Assembly (NCBI GenBank): GCA_025558095.1
Contig: JAIVFI010000001.1
Span: 1,543,649 to 1,607,648 of the forward strand
Reading direction: 5' to 3'
Length of the DNA stretch: 64,000 nt
Source of the DNA: Hyaloraphidium curvatum
Lineage: Eukaryota > Monoblepharomycota > Hyaloraphidiomycetes > Hyaloraphidiales > Hyaloraphidiaceae
Part shown: one piece after another, positions 41,086 to 49,592 of the stretch
Layout of the letters: each line of letters begins with the position of its first letter
Position numbering within the stretch: the first letter of the stretch is position 1
Translations under genes and position numbers: made by a program
The notes under the pieces: generated by a model
What the model saw: only the letters and a program-made list of their open reading frames with translations
Databases searched by the model: none
What the model was told of the DNA's origin: nothing

Positions 41086-44000
41086 CTACGCCCCAAGAAT
41101 CAGCTCCTCATCTACATTCAAACCAAAAGCGACCGGCGCGGGGGCCGGAGCGTTGACAGCGGCGGCTTCGGTGCACAGCTGAAGCCAGTGTTGGAGTTGG
41201 GCCGCGACGCCAAGAGCCCAGGCCACCGCGATCCGTTCGCGGAAGCGCCGCACAAAACGAGAGTAAAGGCCATCGAGGTCCACGGGCTGCCCATCGCGGC
41301 CGACGATCCCGGGATACTGGATGCGCCCCATCTCCGAGGAGAAGCGCGAGAAAGTGGCAGAGACAGCGCTGTACGAATCAAAAGCAAGCACGATCAGAGG
41401 GTAGAAGTTGGCGTTGAAGACGAAACGGGAGTAGTCCTTCCTGGCGGCCTCGACCCGCCGTTCGACTGCGTGGCCCGGGACCGAGAAGACCAGGCCCGTG
41501 TGCAAATGGGCCATAGAGGTGAGGGTCTTGATCTCGAGCAACCACCGTTTCCGGGTTTCGCGGTGCGTGATGAGAATGTCGCCAAGGCGGCCAGCATCCG
41601 CAGGCGTGGGCGGGGTGACAGTCTCGTAGCCATGCGCAAGGAGGTTTGGCGGCATGGGGTGCACGCGGAGGAGCGGGATGGAGCGAAGCGCCGCGCGGAT
41701 GGCCGCGCAAATGTCGTCGTGACCAGGACTGAAGAGATCCCGGCCATAGCAGCCCGAGAACGCGTGCTCCCCCGTCAGCGACATGGCCGATCGCTTGCAG
41801 CCCCGCCGGCAGGGCAAGGAAAGACCAGGGTAGTCGGCCTCGTGCAGGAGCGGGAGGCAAAGCCGGAAGCGTACAAGTAAGCGGAAAAAGTTGTTGCGAA
41901 TGTGGTTGGCAAGCAGCGCGGGAGAGGCAGTCAGGAAAGCCGACAGGCCGTCCTGCGCCTGGACGAGCCGCTTGCGGCGCTCCAGACCAGCGGAAGTGTC
42001 GGGTTGCAAGGCAATCAGAGCCGCGAGGCGGCGCTGGTCCTCGAGACGCGTAAGGTCGCTCTGCAGGCCGTGCCAGACCGGCTGAGCGAAGAAACTGGCG
42101 TCCGCAGGGAGCGTACGGCGGGCGGGCGCGGCGCCCACCGGTTGCCCAGCACGCGCAGCCTCGGCGTACGCTGCGGCCGTGTCATCCTCGACACGCTCAA
42201 AGGCGGGGCGGAGGGCCTCGATGACAGGAACCAGTTCCCGCACGTGCTCCACGCCCACACCCCGGGCCGAGGTTCGAAGACCAAGCATGGCGTCCAAGGG
42301 GCCCGCCGTGAGGTTGAGTGAAGACAGGTAAGCCGCCGAGACCACCTTCTCCGATGACAGAAGCCCCATCCCCGAGTAGTGCAGACCCAAGAATACCTGC
42401 TCCCGCACAGTCCGACCCTCCACCGACAGCGGATCCAGATCCTCGGCCCGATCTCCCAGCAAGCGCAAAAAGGTGGTGAAAAGCGCGTTGTCAAGACGTC
42501 GAGCAAAGGGTTGGGTAACCGAGGGGGGGAGAATGCGGAGCCAAAACGAGAAGAGCTGGGTCACACAGAGACGGAGGAGGGAGTACAGGCCCTGGAGGGA
42601 GGGGATGTCGGCCGGCATGGCGTAGCCGAGCGCGGCGCGCTCGATGTCATCGAGAAGAGCGGCAATGGAGTCGATCTTGGCCGCGAGGAACGACTCCACG
42701 TAGGCAGGGGTGCCGACCGGGGCACCTACCACCTTGAGGCCGCACGAGCGAGCGAAGTCAGGCGAGCCCGGGGCCGACGCCGTGGCATGCACCTCGGGGT
42801 CGGCCTCGTGAGGCGGGAAGCCAGCGACGCGGATGTTGTGGGCCGCACCGGCCGCGCGCACCCGCTCCAGCACGGCCGGGTTCGTCGAGAGCGAAAGCAG
42901 GTAGCTCTTGTCCGGGCGGTGGGTCATGCCGAGGGAAGAAAGGCCGTCACGCACCTCTCCCAGGACGGCCATGACCGAGTCCAGCGGCCCGACCACGGTG
43001 AGGTCGTCGAGGTACCCAAGGATGAGGCAGTCGGGGTGCCCAGAGCGGATGGGCCGCAGCATGCGGCTCATGGCGCAGGAGAAGATGGCAGACGACAGCG
43101 GGTCGCCCTGGATGTTGCCCTCGTACATGGTGATCCGGAAAAGGAGCTCCGCCGAGCGCCGGTCGCGGAAGTAGGCGTGGGAAGGGCGCGAGTAAACGAG
43201 GTTGTAGTACGGGATAAGCTGAGGCACCTGGCGGACCACCTCGCGCGCGAAGAGGCGGCGCAGCGTATTGAAGGCGTTCCTAGAGTCGACCTTCATGACG
43301 ACGTGGTCGGGGAAGGCCGCCAGCCACGCGTTCACCGCGTGGGCGGTCGCCTCCGCGCCCCCGTCCACCCCGTGACCCAGGTCCTCCTGCTGTTGGAGCT
43401 TCCTCAGAAGAGCCTTGTGCCGCACGGCCAGGTACGAGCCCGCGAGCCGCGTGATGCCCTCCATAATGCCAATCGGCCGGAGCCCCCCCTCCGGCTTGAG
43501 CAGAGGGACGAGGATTTGATCCGTGAGGAGCGGCCGGAGCATGGGGGTGTCGAGTCGGCCAGTGCACACGCCGTGCACCATGGCCGCCAGCGGGCGGAGC
43601 TTCCGCCGCGTCGCGTCGTTCTCGCAGTTGTGCACGATGAAAAGTTTGGCCATGCTGAAACCCGACATGCCGGCCCCCACGCCGTCCTTCTTCCGGCGCA
43701 ACCGGGCCCAGATGTCCTCCAGGAAAGCCGCGTCCGTGTAGGCAGGGCAGGGCGCGGGCGCGTTGGGGGGCAGAGACAGCCGACACAGCGGCTCTCCCTC
43801 CCGCGGCCCCGGGTACAGCTCCTCCAGTTCCGCCTGAAGCGTGGGCGTGAAGCCAGCCGGAACGGCCTCCCCCGAGAGGGCCGCGGACGCAGCACCAGGA
43901 GCGCCCTTCAAGGCGGCAAGCACGATGGACTTGAAGAGCTGGTAGTTGAGCGGCCGCAGCCCGTCCCGCCGCGCGCCCCGGTTGACCTGACGGGCGGCGA

Positions 44001-44997
44001 AGTAGTTCTGCTCGTACATGTAGTCCCCCGACATGACGTAGCCGCCAAATGCAAGGTAGGCGGTGAGAGTGCGGTGCAGGTCGGTTTCCGGCGCCGCCGG
44101 GTCCTCGTAGGCCCGTTGGAAAGACTCGCTGGCCCGGAAGGCGAGCGTGCTCCAGGTGGTGGTCCGGTAGCGGTGCTTCAGCGGCTCCGGCGGCGGCGCC
44201 CCCGCGCCCCCGCCCGGCGGCGGATCAGGCCCGGGACCCCCGGGTGGACCACCGTCGCCCGGGTCGCCCGGATCACCGCCGTTGCCGTGCCCGCCAGCCG
44301 CGGCGTTGCCGCCCGGCGCGCCGTCGCCGCCTGGGGGATCACCGCCGTCCGGGGCGGCACGCGCCGCCGCCGCCGCCGCCGCCAGCGCCGCCCGTTGCGC
44401 CTGGCCGTCCTGCGGGGCGTCGGCCGCAACCCGGGCGGCCGCAAGGGCCGCCATCAGCGCGGGCGCGGGTGGCGAAGCACGGGGAGATGCCGACGATGCC
44501 GCTGGTGACGCCGGTCCCTCCGCGCGTCCCGTGGCAGCCGCCCGCTCGGCACGCACGCGGTCGAGGAACTCGACGAGATCGGGTGGAAGCGAAGCTAAAG
44601 AGACGCCGAGTGGCGGGTTAGCTGCGTCCGGGTTGCACGAGGTGTGCTGTCCAGAAACACCGGCACCAGAGGCGTTTGCGGCGTAGGGACGCCGGCAACC
44701 CCCGCACCGCGCTAGCCCCATGGCGCGCAACGCATCGGCAGACAGGCGCTGCATCGCCAACCAGTGCTCCGGGCTCCGTGTGACCCGAAGATGACCGTCC
44801 CGTTTGTTTTTGTTTGGAGTTGGCTGGAAGCGGCAACCATCAACCGGGCACGCATGGAGGCCGGGTTCAGCAGGCGCCTCCGCCATCGGCACATCGCCGT
44901 CGATGCAAGATTGGTGATGATGAGATAGAGCTCCGATGTTGGCGAAAGCTGCCGCGCAGCGGTGGCAGCTGTAAGGCAGGAGCGGCGTGCGGCTCAT
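41086..44997 (-). CDS. Retrotransposon ORF3: zinc fingers, reverse transcriptase, restriction-like endonuclease
   Basis: 1303 residues. The N-terminus has CHRC...H...C (about residues 11-31) and a second Cys/His cluster (ACPVDGCRF), then an Ala/Gly/Pro-rich low-complexity linker (about 165-275). Reverse-transcriptase blocks are RPIGIMEGITRLAG, VMKVDSRNAFNTL, GNIQGDPLSSAIFS and LGYLDDLTVVG, with the catalytic YLDD near residue 662. The C-terminus has CRRGCKRS...GEHAFSGC (about 1063-1083), then GDILITHRETRKRWLLEIK, with Asp near 1140, Glu 1155 and Lys 1157 as the nuclease core. It would nick the target and prime reverse transcription there. Its ATG overlaps the stop of ORF2 as ATGA (44994-44997). 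Confidence 0.9.
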   Translation of the reverse strand: MSRTPLLPYSCHRCAAAFANIGALSHHHQSCIDGDVPMAEAPAEPGLHACPVDGCRFQPTPNKNKRDGHLRVTRSPEHWLAMQRLSADALRAMGLARCGGCRRPYAANASGAGVSGQHTSCNPDAANPPLGVSLASLPPDLVEFLDRVRAERAAATGRAEGPASPAASSASPRASPPAPALMAALAAARVAADAPQDGQAQRAALAAAAAAARAAPDGGDPPGGDGAPGGNAAAGGHGNGGDPGDPGDGGPPGGPGPDPPPGGGAGAPPPEPLKHRYRTTTWSTLAFRASESFQRAYEDPAAPETDLHRTLTAYLAFGGYVMSGDYMYEQNYFAARQVNRGARRDGLRPLNYQLFKSIVLAALKGAPGAASAALSGEAVPAGFTPTLQAELEELYPGPREGEPLCRLSLPPNAPAPCPAYTDAAFLEDIWARLRRKKDGVGAGMSGFSMAKLFIVHNCENDATRRKLRPLAAMVHGVCTGRLDTPMLRPLLTDQILVPLLKPEGGLRPIGIMEGITRLAGSYLAVRHKALLRKLQQQEDLGHGVDGGAEATAHAVNAWLAAFPDHVVMKVDSRNAFNTLRRLFAREVVRQVPQLIPYYNLVYSRPSHAYFRDRRSAELLFRITMYEGNIQGDPLSSAIFSCAMSRMLRPIRSGHPDCLILGYLDDLTVVGPLDSVMAVLGEVRDGLSSLGMTHRPDKSYLLSLSTNPAVLERVRAAGAAHNIRVAGFPPHEADPEVHATASAPGSPDFARSCGLKVVGAPVGTPAYVESFLAAKIDSIAALLDDIERAALGYAMPADIPSLQGLYSLLRLCVTQLFSFWLRILPPSVTQPFARRLDNALFTTFLRLLGDRAEDLDPLSVEGRTVREQVFLGLHYSGMGLLSSEKVVSAAYLSSLNLTAGPLDAMLGLRTSARGVGVEHVRELVPVIEALRPAFERVEDDTAAAYAEAARAGQPVGAAPARRTLPADASFFAQPVWHGLQSDLTRLEDQRRLAALIALQPDTSAGLERRKRLVQAQDGLSAFLTASPALLANHIRNNFFRLLVRFRLCLPLLHEADYPGLSLPCRRGCKRSAMSLTGEHAFSGCYGRDLFSPGHDDICAAIRAALRSIPLLRVHPMPPNLLAHGYETVTPPTPADAGRLGDILITHRETRKRWLLEIKTLTSMAHLHTGLVFSVPGHAVERRVEAARKDYSRFVFNANFYPLIVLAFDSYSAVSATFSRFSSEMGRIQYPGIVGRDGQPVDLDGLYSRFVRRFRERIAVAWALGVAAQLQHWLQLCTEAAAVNAPAPAPVAFGLNVDEELILGA

Positions 44998-45845
44998 GGC
45001 GAATACGGTGGCGGCGGCGATGCCGGTGTCCCGCCGCCAGGATCAGCTACCGCGGACGGTGCCTTGTCCGACGAGATCTCCCAATCGTCGAGCGCATGTG
45101 TCCGCATCCAAACCTCCTGTGACTCGGTCAGGTCGCCCCCCGCCCTGTGCCAGGCCGCAAGCGCCGACCACGCGTCACCGATAGCATCACGGCCGCCGTC
45201 ATCGAGGAGCTCGGAACCTGGCCATTCGAGGTGCGCCGGCGAACCGGGCTCCGTGTGAGCATACCAAGGAGGCAAGGTGCGCGTCGGAGTGGATACTTCC
45301 GAGGAGCTCTGCCCCCCCCCGGCCGTTGGTGCCGGCGGCGTGCCGGGGGTTGTGCGGGGCGGCGCAGGCGGCAGCTGCAAGCTCGGCACGGCGGTTGCAG
45401 CTGGGGTTTCCCACGGAGGATGGCCTGGGTGCGCCGAGAGCATGGAAGCGGCCGAAGCCGGGGCATCAGCGATCAAGATCTGCGATGACGAGGAGGGAGA
45501 TACTTCCGAGCATGCCGCCCCTTTCCCCCCCGCTGGTGCCGGCAAGCGGGAGGAGCCGCGGGGCGGCGTGGGCAGAGTGTGACCCTCGGCCAAGCTAGGC
45601 ACGGCATTTGGCCGAGGGGCCCCGGGGGACGCGGGGTCAATGTCGGAAGTCTCCCCTGCTGCCGCGAACGGCCTCGGAACTCGGTGAGACGTTGTAGATA
45701 GTGGTAGTTGGCGTACCGGTGAAGACTGCAAAACAGCAAAAGATGGAGGGGCTGACCGCGCCCGGGAGGTATCCGGACGAGCTCGGCGCCGAGAAGAGCA
45801 GCCCACTACTCGGCGTTGCCACTTGCTTGGTGGTGTTTTAGGCAT
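44994..45845 (-). CDS. Retrotransposon ORF2, Pro/Ser/Ala-rich, unknown
   Basis: 283 residues, low complexity, rich in Pro, Ser, Ala and Thr, basic near the start and acidic near the end (ESQEVWMRTHALDDWE). No motif recognised. Its ATG lies inside the last codons of ORF1 (shared ATGCCTAA) and its stop overlaps the start of ORF3. Its placement suggests a role in translational coupling or as a linker product; it might also be expressed only as part of a fusion. Confidence 0.6.
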   Translation of the reverse strand: MPKTPPSKWQRRVVGCSSRRRARPDTSRARSAPPSFAVLQSSPVRQLPLSTTSHRVPRPFAAAGETSDIDPASPGAPRPNAVPSLAEGHTLPTPPRGSSRLPAPAGGKGAACSEVSPSSSSQILIADAPASAASMLSAHPGHPPWETPAATAVPSLQLPPAPPRTTPGTPPAPTAGGGQSSSEVSTPTRTLPPWYAHTEPGSPAHLEWPGSELLDDGGRDAIGDAWSALAAWHRAGGDLTESQEVWMRTHALDDWEISSDKAPSAVADPGGGTPASPPPPYSP

Positions 45846-47976
45846 TCAAGGACGGTGAGCCAGGAGCCGGCAGCAGGGATCCGGTTGACGTGGAGGCGGC
45901 CTTGGCCTGGGGGGAGCCGAGCTTGCGAACGGCCGCCTTGGCCTTCCGTTCCGCTTTGGCGGATTTGACGTCGATTTGCTGATACGGCTTGGCAACCTTG
46001 TCCGGGTTTGTCCCTGCCACATCCTCCACGGGACGGCCCTTGCCTGCGTGCTTGGGGCCTGGGGCCATCGTAGGATCACCAACCGCGGATGCCCCAGCGG
46101 CCTCATCGGCCGTGTGCATGTCTTCGCTTGGTGCCTCCGAGTTCGAACCATCGCCCTCAGCAGAGGCTTCGGAGGCGGCGTCGTTTCCACCCGAGGCCTC
46201 AGAGCCGGTGGCATCCTCCTCCATCGCAGATTCCGTGCCCTCCATTGCGGGAGCAGCAAGCTCCAGATCCTCCAGCGCGGTATTGGCTGCAACCTGCTGT
46301 GCAGCACTGCTGATGGCGTTCTCAGCGGCCAGCTGGTCGGCACCACCCATGTCCTCGTCCCCATCCTTGTCAGCCGGCTCCAAAATGGGAAGACCATGGA
46401 AATCCATCTTTTCGGCGGCGTCAGACTCCCCCCAATCGACCGAAGCACCGGCACCACCACCACCGAGTGCCGAAAACCTGTTGTGGGACGCCTTGGCCAC
46501 TGGCTGGGCAAGAGCTGGGGGCGCAGAGCCTGCGCGCTTGCCGGACGGCCCAGCTGTAAGCCACTCGTTGGCCGCAGGGGCGGTGGGGGAAGCCAGATGC
46601 GGAGGAACGACCTCTTCCCTCAGGGGGGGCAGCCGCGGGGTCGTGGCGGGCTCCACCGTTGGGGGAGAGAGCCGTACGTTGGCCGGGTTGTGAATGCAGT
46701 CCGCCTCGTGCGCACGGCGTGCTTGCGGGCTGGCAAAGGCGCCGGGATTCATGCGGTTGAGACCGTCTGGGCAGTAAGCACAGTTGGTGCACGTGGCATC
46801 GTCACCGACGTGGCCGCCCGTGCGCTTGCAGTGGCCGCACTGTCCGTTGCTACTGTCATAGCGGACAGCTGGGCGAAGGAGCTTGTGCTGGAGGAGTGTC
46901 CCCCACGAGTCAAGGAAGCAGTACGAGGGTGGGCCAATGCGTGCTGCGCGGTCAAAGAAGGCATCAACCCCGCACTGCGAGACGTCGAAAGTGACCCGCC
47001 AGAAGGCGTTGCTGTCGGTGCCCGAGATGGGAGCCGCTTCAATGACTTGGCAAGGGGCCCCATAGTGGTTCTGGAAAGTCGCGTAGAGGCGGGCCCACCA
47101 GTCCGGGCACTCGTGCACCGAACCAGGGACGATCATGGGCCCGATCTTGAGCTCGGCGTGCGTGTCCTTGAAGACAGGGTGGATGCGCAGCCGACGCGTC
47201 GGGCCGTTTGGGAACTTGACCTCCAGCACCCCCTGCTCCACCAAGGCGTTGATAGCGTCTGCCCCGTCGACAGCACCAACAACACAGAAGAGGTCCAGTC
47301 GCGAGTAACGCGGGTTGTAGCCTCGCGTCTCGGTCGTGAAGACGGTGGTGGGGAAGGTCGCCTTCGCCACGGCTTCGGCGACGACGCGCCGTCGGTCCTT
47401 TGGCACACCGTTGAGGTCGATGAGGCAGTGGGGGACAGGCCCAATGAAGGCCGGCGTGTAGCCCCGACCGTTGGCGTGCGGTTGCACCCGATCGATGAGC
47501 TTGGCGTAGTTGGTGGGCGCCGAGAAAGGCATGGCAGAAGCCAGATGCTCCGCCATCGCGCCGTCCGTGACACGAACAATCGGGCGGTCGGGCGAGGTGC
47601 GCGACGTTGCTGCGGCGAAAGAGCGAGACCCCAGGCGCGTGGCGGGGGCGGTTGCTTTCGGGAGACGATTCTGCGGAGCCGGCTCCTCCCGGGCGCCGCC
47701 GTTGGCGGACGCGGGGCGGATTTCAGTGGTCGATTCAGCAGCGTCCTCCTTAGAACCTGTCAGCTGAGCCGTAGCACCAGCGGGGGCCGGCGCGGGCTCC
47801 TCTGCCGCGCCAGGGAGGCGAGGAGAGGCAGCGACGCCGGGAGCGTGGGAAGAGTGGACGGGATTCGCAAGCGCCTCCGAGGAGGCCGCGGCGAGCGCAG
47901 GGGAGACCTTGCCATCAGGCAGGACCACGGGAGCGGCCGCATCATTGGGCCCCTGCCCTGTGTCAGGGGGGTCCAT
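45838..47976 (-). CDS. Retrotransposon ORF1, Gag-like with Cys cluster
   Basis: 712 residues from ATG 47976, which lies 5 nt inside the element. The middle has a globular region (VPHCLIDLNGVPKDRRRVV, RIHPVFKDTHAELKIG) and a zinc-binding-like cluster CGHCKRTGGHVGDDATC followed by TNCAYC and HEADCIH. The C-terminal third is acidic Ala/Glu/Ser-rich, ending in a basic stretch (KAERKAKAAVRKLG). It probably binds element RNA. The frame stays open upstream into host sequence as far as 48084, so ORF1 could also be read from host transcripts entering on that strand. Confidence 0.75.
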   Translation of the reverse strand: MDPPDTGQGPNDAAAPVVLPDGKVSPALAAASSEALANPVHSSHAPGVAASPRLPGAAEEPAPAPAGATAQLTGSKEDAAESTTEIRPASANGGAREEPAPQNRLPKATAPATRLGSRSFAAATSRTSPDRPIVRVTDGAMAEHLASAMPFSAPTNYAKLIDRVQPHANGRGYTPAFIGPVPHCLIDLNGVPKDRRRVVAEAVAKATFPTTVFTTETRGYNPRYSRLDLFCVVGAVDGADAINALVEQGVLEVKFPNGPTRRLRIHPVFKDTHAELKIGPMIVPGSVHECPDWWARLYATFQNHYGAPCQVIEAAPISGTDSNAFWRVTFDVSQCGVDAFFDRAARIGPPSYCFLDSWGTLLQHKLLRPAVRYDSSNGQCGHCKRTGGHVGDDATCTNCAYCPDGLNRMNPGAFASPQARRAHEADCIHNPANVRLSPPTVEPATTPRLPPLREEVVPPHLASPTAPAANEWLTAGPSGKRAGSAPPALAQPVAKASHNRFSALGGGGAGASVDWGESDAAEKMDFHGLPILEPADKDGDEDMGGADQLAAENAISSAAQQVAANTALEDLELAAPAMEGTESAMEEDATGSEASGGNDAASEASAEGDGSNSEAPSEDMHTADEAAGASAVGDPTMAPGPKHAGKGRPVEDVAGTNPDKVAKPYQQIDVKSAKAERKAKAAVRKLGSPQAKAASTSTGSLLPAPGSPSLNA

Positions 47977-47981
47977 TCTGC

Positions 47982-47995
47982 CTTGCGGGGCTCGT
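47982..47995. repeat. Target-site duplication, right copy
   Basis: CTTGCGGGGCTCGT, identical to 41029-41042. Confidence 0.9.
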
Positions 47996-49028
47996 TCGGT
48001 GGTCTCAGCTCGTTCAGGAGGGTTCCGTCCCGCCCGAAGCCGCGGAACAGGGCGGTGGCGAGGCCTCGGCGCCCGCCATCCCATCTCCCCTTCTGCAGCA
48101 CAAGGCCGGGGATCCCCTGTGCCCGTGTGCGGCTTCCACCTGCGGAGGCGCCCTCGTTCGAAGCGCTCCGCTCCTGTGCCATGTCGAGGCCATGTCGAGG
48201 CTGGTCCCGCTCACGACGTCGTGCTTCCTGATTCTCGCGACCCCTCTGCTGGTGCACCCCACGTATTGGACCTCGTGGTGGGCTCTATCGGGAGCGCTGG
48301 CCATCTTGGGTTGCCTGGATTTCGTCCCCGTCAACGTCCTGGGGCGCTTTGCTACGAACGCGTCGCTGCTGCGGCTTTCCGTCCGGGTTCAGCGCCGCGC
48401 CATGCTGCTTTCGCTCCGCCGCTTCCTCGACGGATTCGATAGGGCTCTGTTTTCCGGGAACGGCTGCGGGGAAAGGGAGCTTGCCGACGTGCAGCTCTAC
48501 GTCCAGCTGCACTACCGCCTGGCGGACGCCTGGGAAAGGCGCGTCCCGTTCCTCGTTTCGGGACACATACTGCTCGGCTTTTCGCTCGCTGGGACTGCGG
48601 TACCCTTCGTCGTCAACCTCGCCGCGGGTTCCTGCATCCCCGCCTACCTGGCCGCCGGCTTCGTCTTCATCTTGGCTATCACCGTCGCGGACCTCGTGCA
48701 CGTCGCGCTCTCCAACGAGCAGATCGAGCGCATCACGGAGCTCTACCGGCAGGCGCAGACCGAGATCCGGGACAAGATCGTGCGCGCACAGGCGCTCCCG
48801 CCAGATCCCGACCGAGCGCCCGTGCTCAAGGCGCTGAAAGGCCACGACAGGCTGCTGGACTCGTTCCTGCAGGTTTCGGGGTTCCGCGGCAAGTTTTTGG
48901 GGTTCGTGGTGGATTTCGGGGTGCTGAGGACGTTCCTCGTGACCATCTTCACCGTGATGGTCGGGCTTTGGTCGATCCTGCGGGGGTCCGTGTTCTTCAC
49001 GCTGGGCTCGATCTGCCCGTCGCGGTGA
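47996..49028 (+). pseudogene. Membrane-family copy 4, 3' part
   Basis: Directly continues the frame left at 41042: GLV|RWSQLVQEG matches VVVRWLELAG of copy 2. It then gives DPLCPCAASTCGGALV (compare LCPCPLPRCAGGLV), later spans, NEQIERITELYRQAQ (compare NAQVDAVGLLYAQAR) and the end VFFTLGSICPSR. The part from ATG 48192 is open for 278 codons. It is the most divergent member of the family. With the insertion in place the gene cannot make the full protein. Confidence 0.75.
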
Positions 49029-49065
49029 CCGAGACGAGCCCAATTTTGCTCCGAGAGCGGATGGT

Positions 49066-49480
49066 AGTCATCGCCCCTATCGGCGTTCTCGCCCTTCTTC
49101 GGCGTTCTCCAGATCGAAGCCCTCCGGATCGGCCCCGAAGACGATCCGGCGGGCGTGTGCCGCTTTGCCGAGGAGCTCCGCAACTTGGACGAGCCCGCCT
49201 CTGGCGCCGTGGAAACCGAGTGCGTGGACGGCGCAATGGAAGCGGCGGACGGCGGCGAGCGGCGCCGCCTTTTCGGCTGCATCAGGGTGCTCCGCGGCTC
49301 GCAGCACGTGGATCTGTCGACGGACAACCTGGTGGAGCTTCTCCGGTGGGGGGAGGAGAGCGTGCCGGCGAACGGACAGGGGCGGTCGGAATCGCGAGTG
49401 AGTGGCAATGGGGGGAAGCATGCAGCTGCGCCGGAGGGCCGCGGATGCCCCGCGATCGAGGTCCTTCTTCGCTCGTCCAG
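49066..49480 (+). pseudogene. F-box/LRR-family fragment
   Basis: FFGVLQIEALRIGPEDDPAG, VCRFAEELRNLDEPAS and FGCIRVLRGSQHVDLS match the repeat region and the FAEELRKL and LEVLRTAEHVDLE segments of the pseudogene at 15154-15968. No F-box and no start. The same frame runs into the next gene without a stop, which I take as chance. Confidence 0.45.
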
Positions 49481-49592
49481 CAGACTGTATACGTTACCCC
49501 GATCGAGGGTCCACCGCCGCTGGTCGGTATCCTCCCAACCCGAGGCTCCAAGACCGGGCCGGACAACCAAACAAACGACCGCGCTCGCCGCA

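Larger units (their letters stand above)
41043..47981 (-). mobile_element. Complete non-LTR retrotransposon with restriction-like endonuclease
   Basis: 6,939 bp on the minus strand between 14-bp target-site duplications. It has three ORFs: 712, 283 and 1303 residues. There are no LTRs and no poly(A); the 3' untranslated part is 43 nt (41043-41085) and the 5' leader only 5 nt. The last ORF has N-terminal zinc fingers, reverse transcriptase and a C-terminal CCHC plus PD-(D/E)xK-type nuclease, the layout of R2-like, REL-encoding non-LTR elements. It lies antisense in membrane-family copy 4. All three ORFs are open, so it could be recently active. Confidence 0.88.

Noticed and set aside
42379-44508. 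709-codon plus-strand frame opposite the reverse transcriptase
   Set aside because: Antisense shadow of a GC-rich coding region; no domain and biased composition.
45976-48231. 751-codon plus-strand frame opposite retrotransposon ORF1
   Set aside because: Antisense shadow, crosses the target-site duplication into host sequence, no domain.
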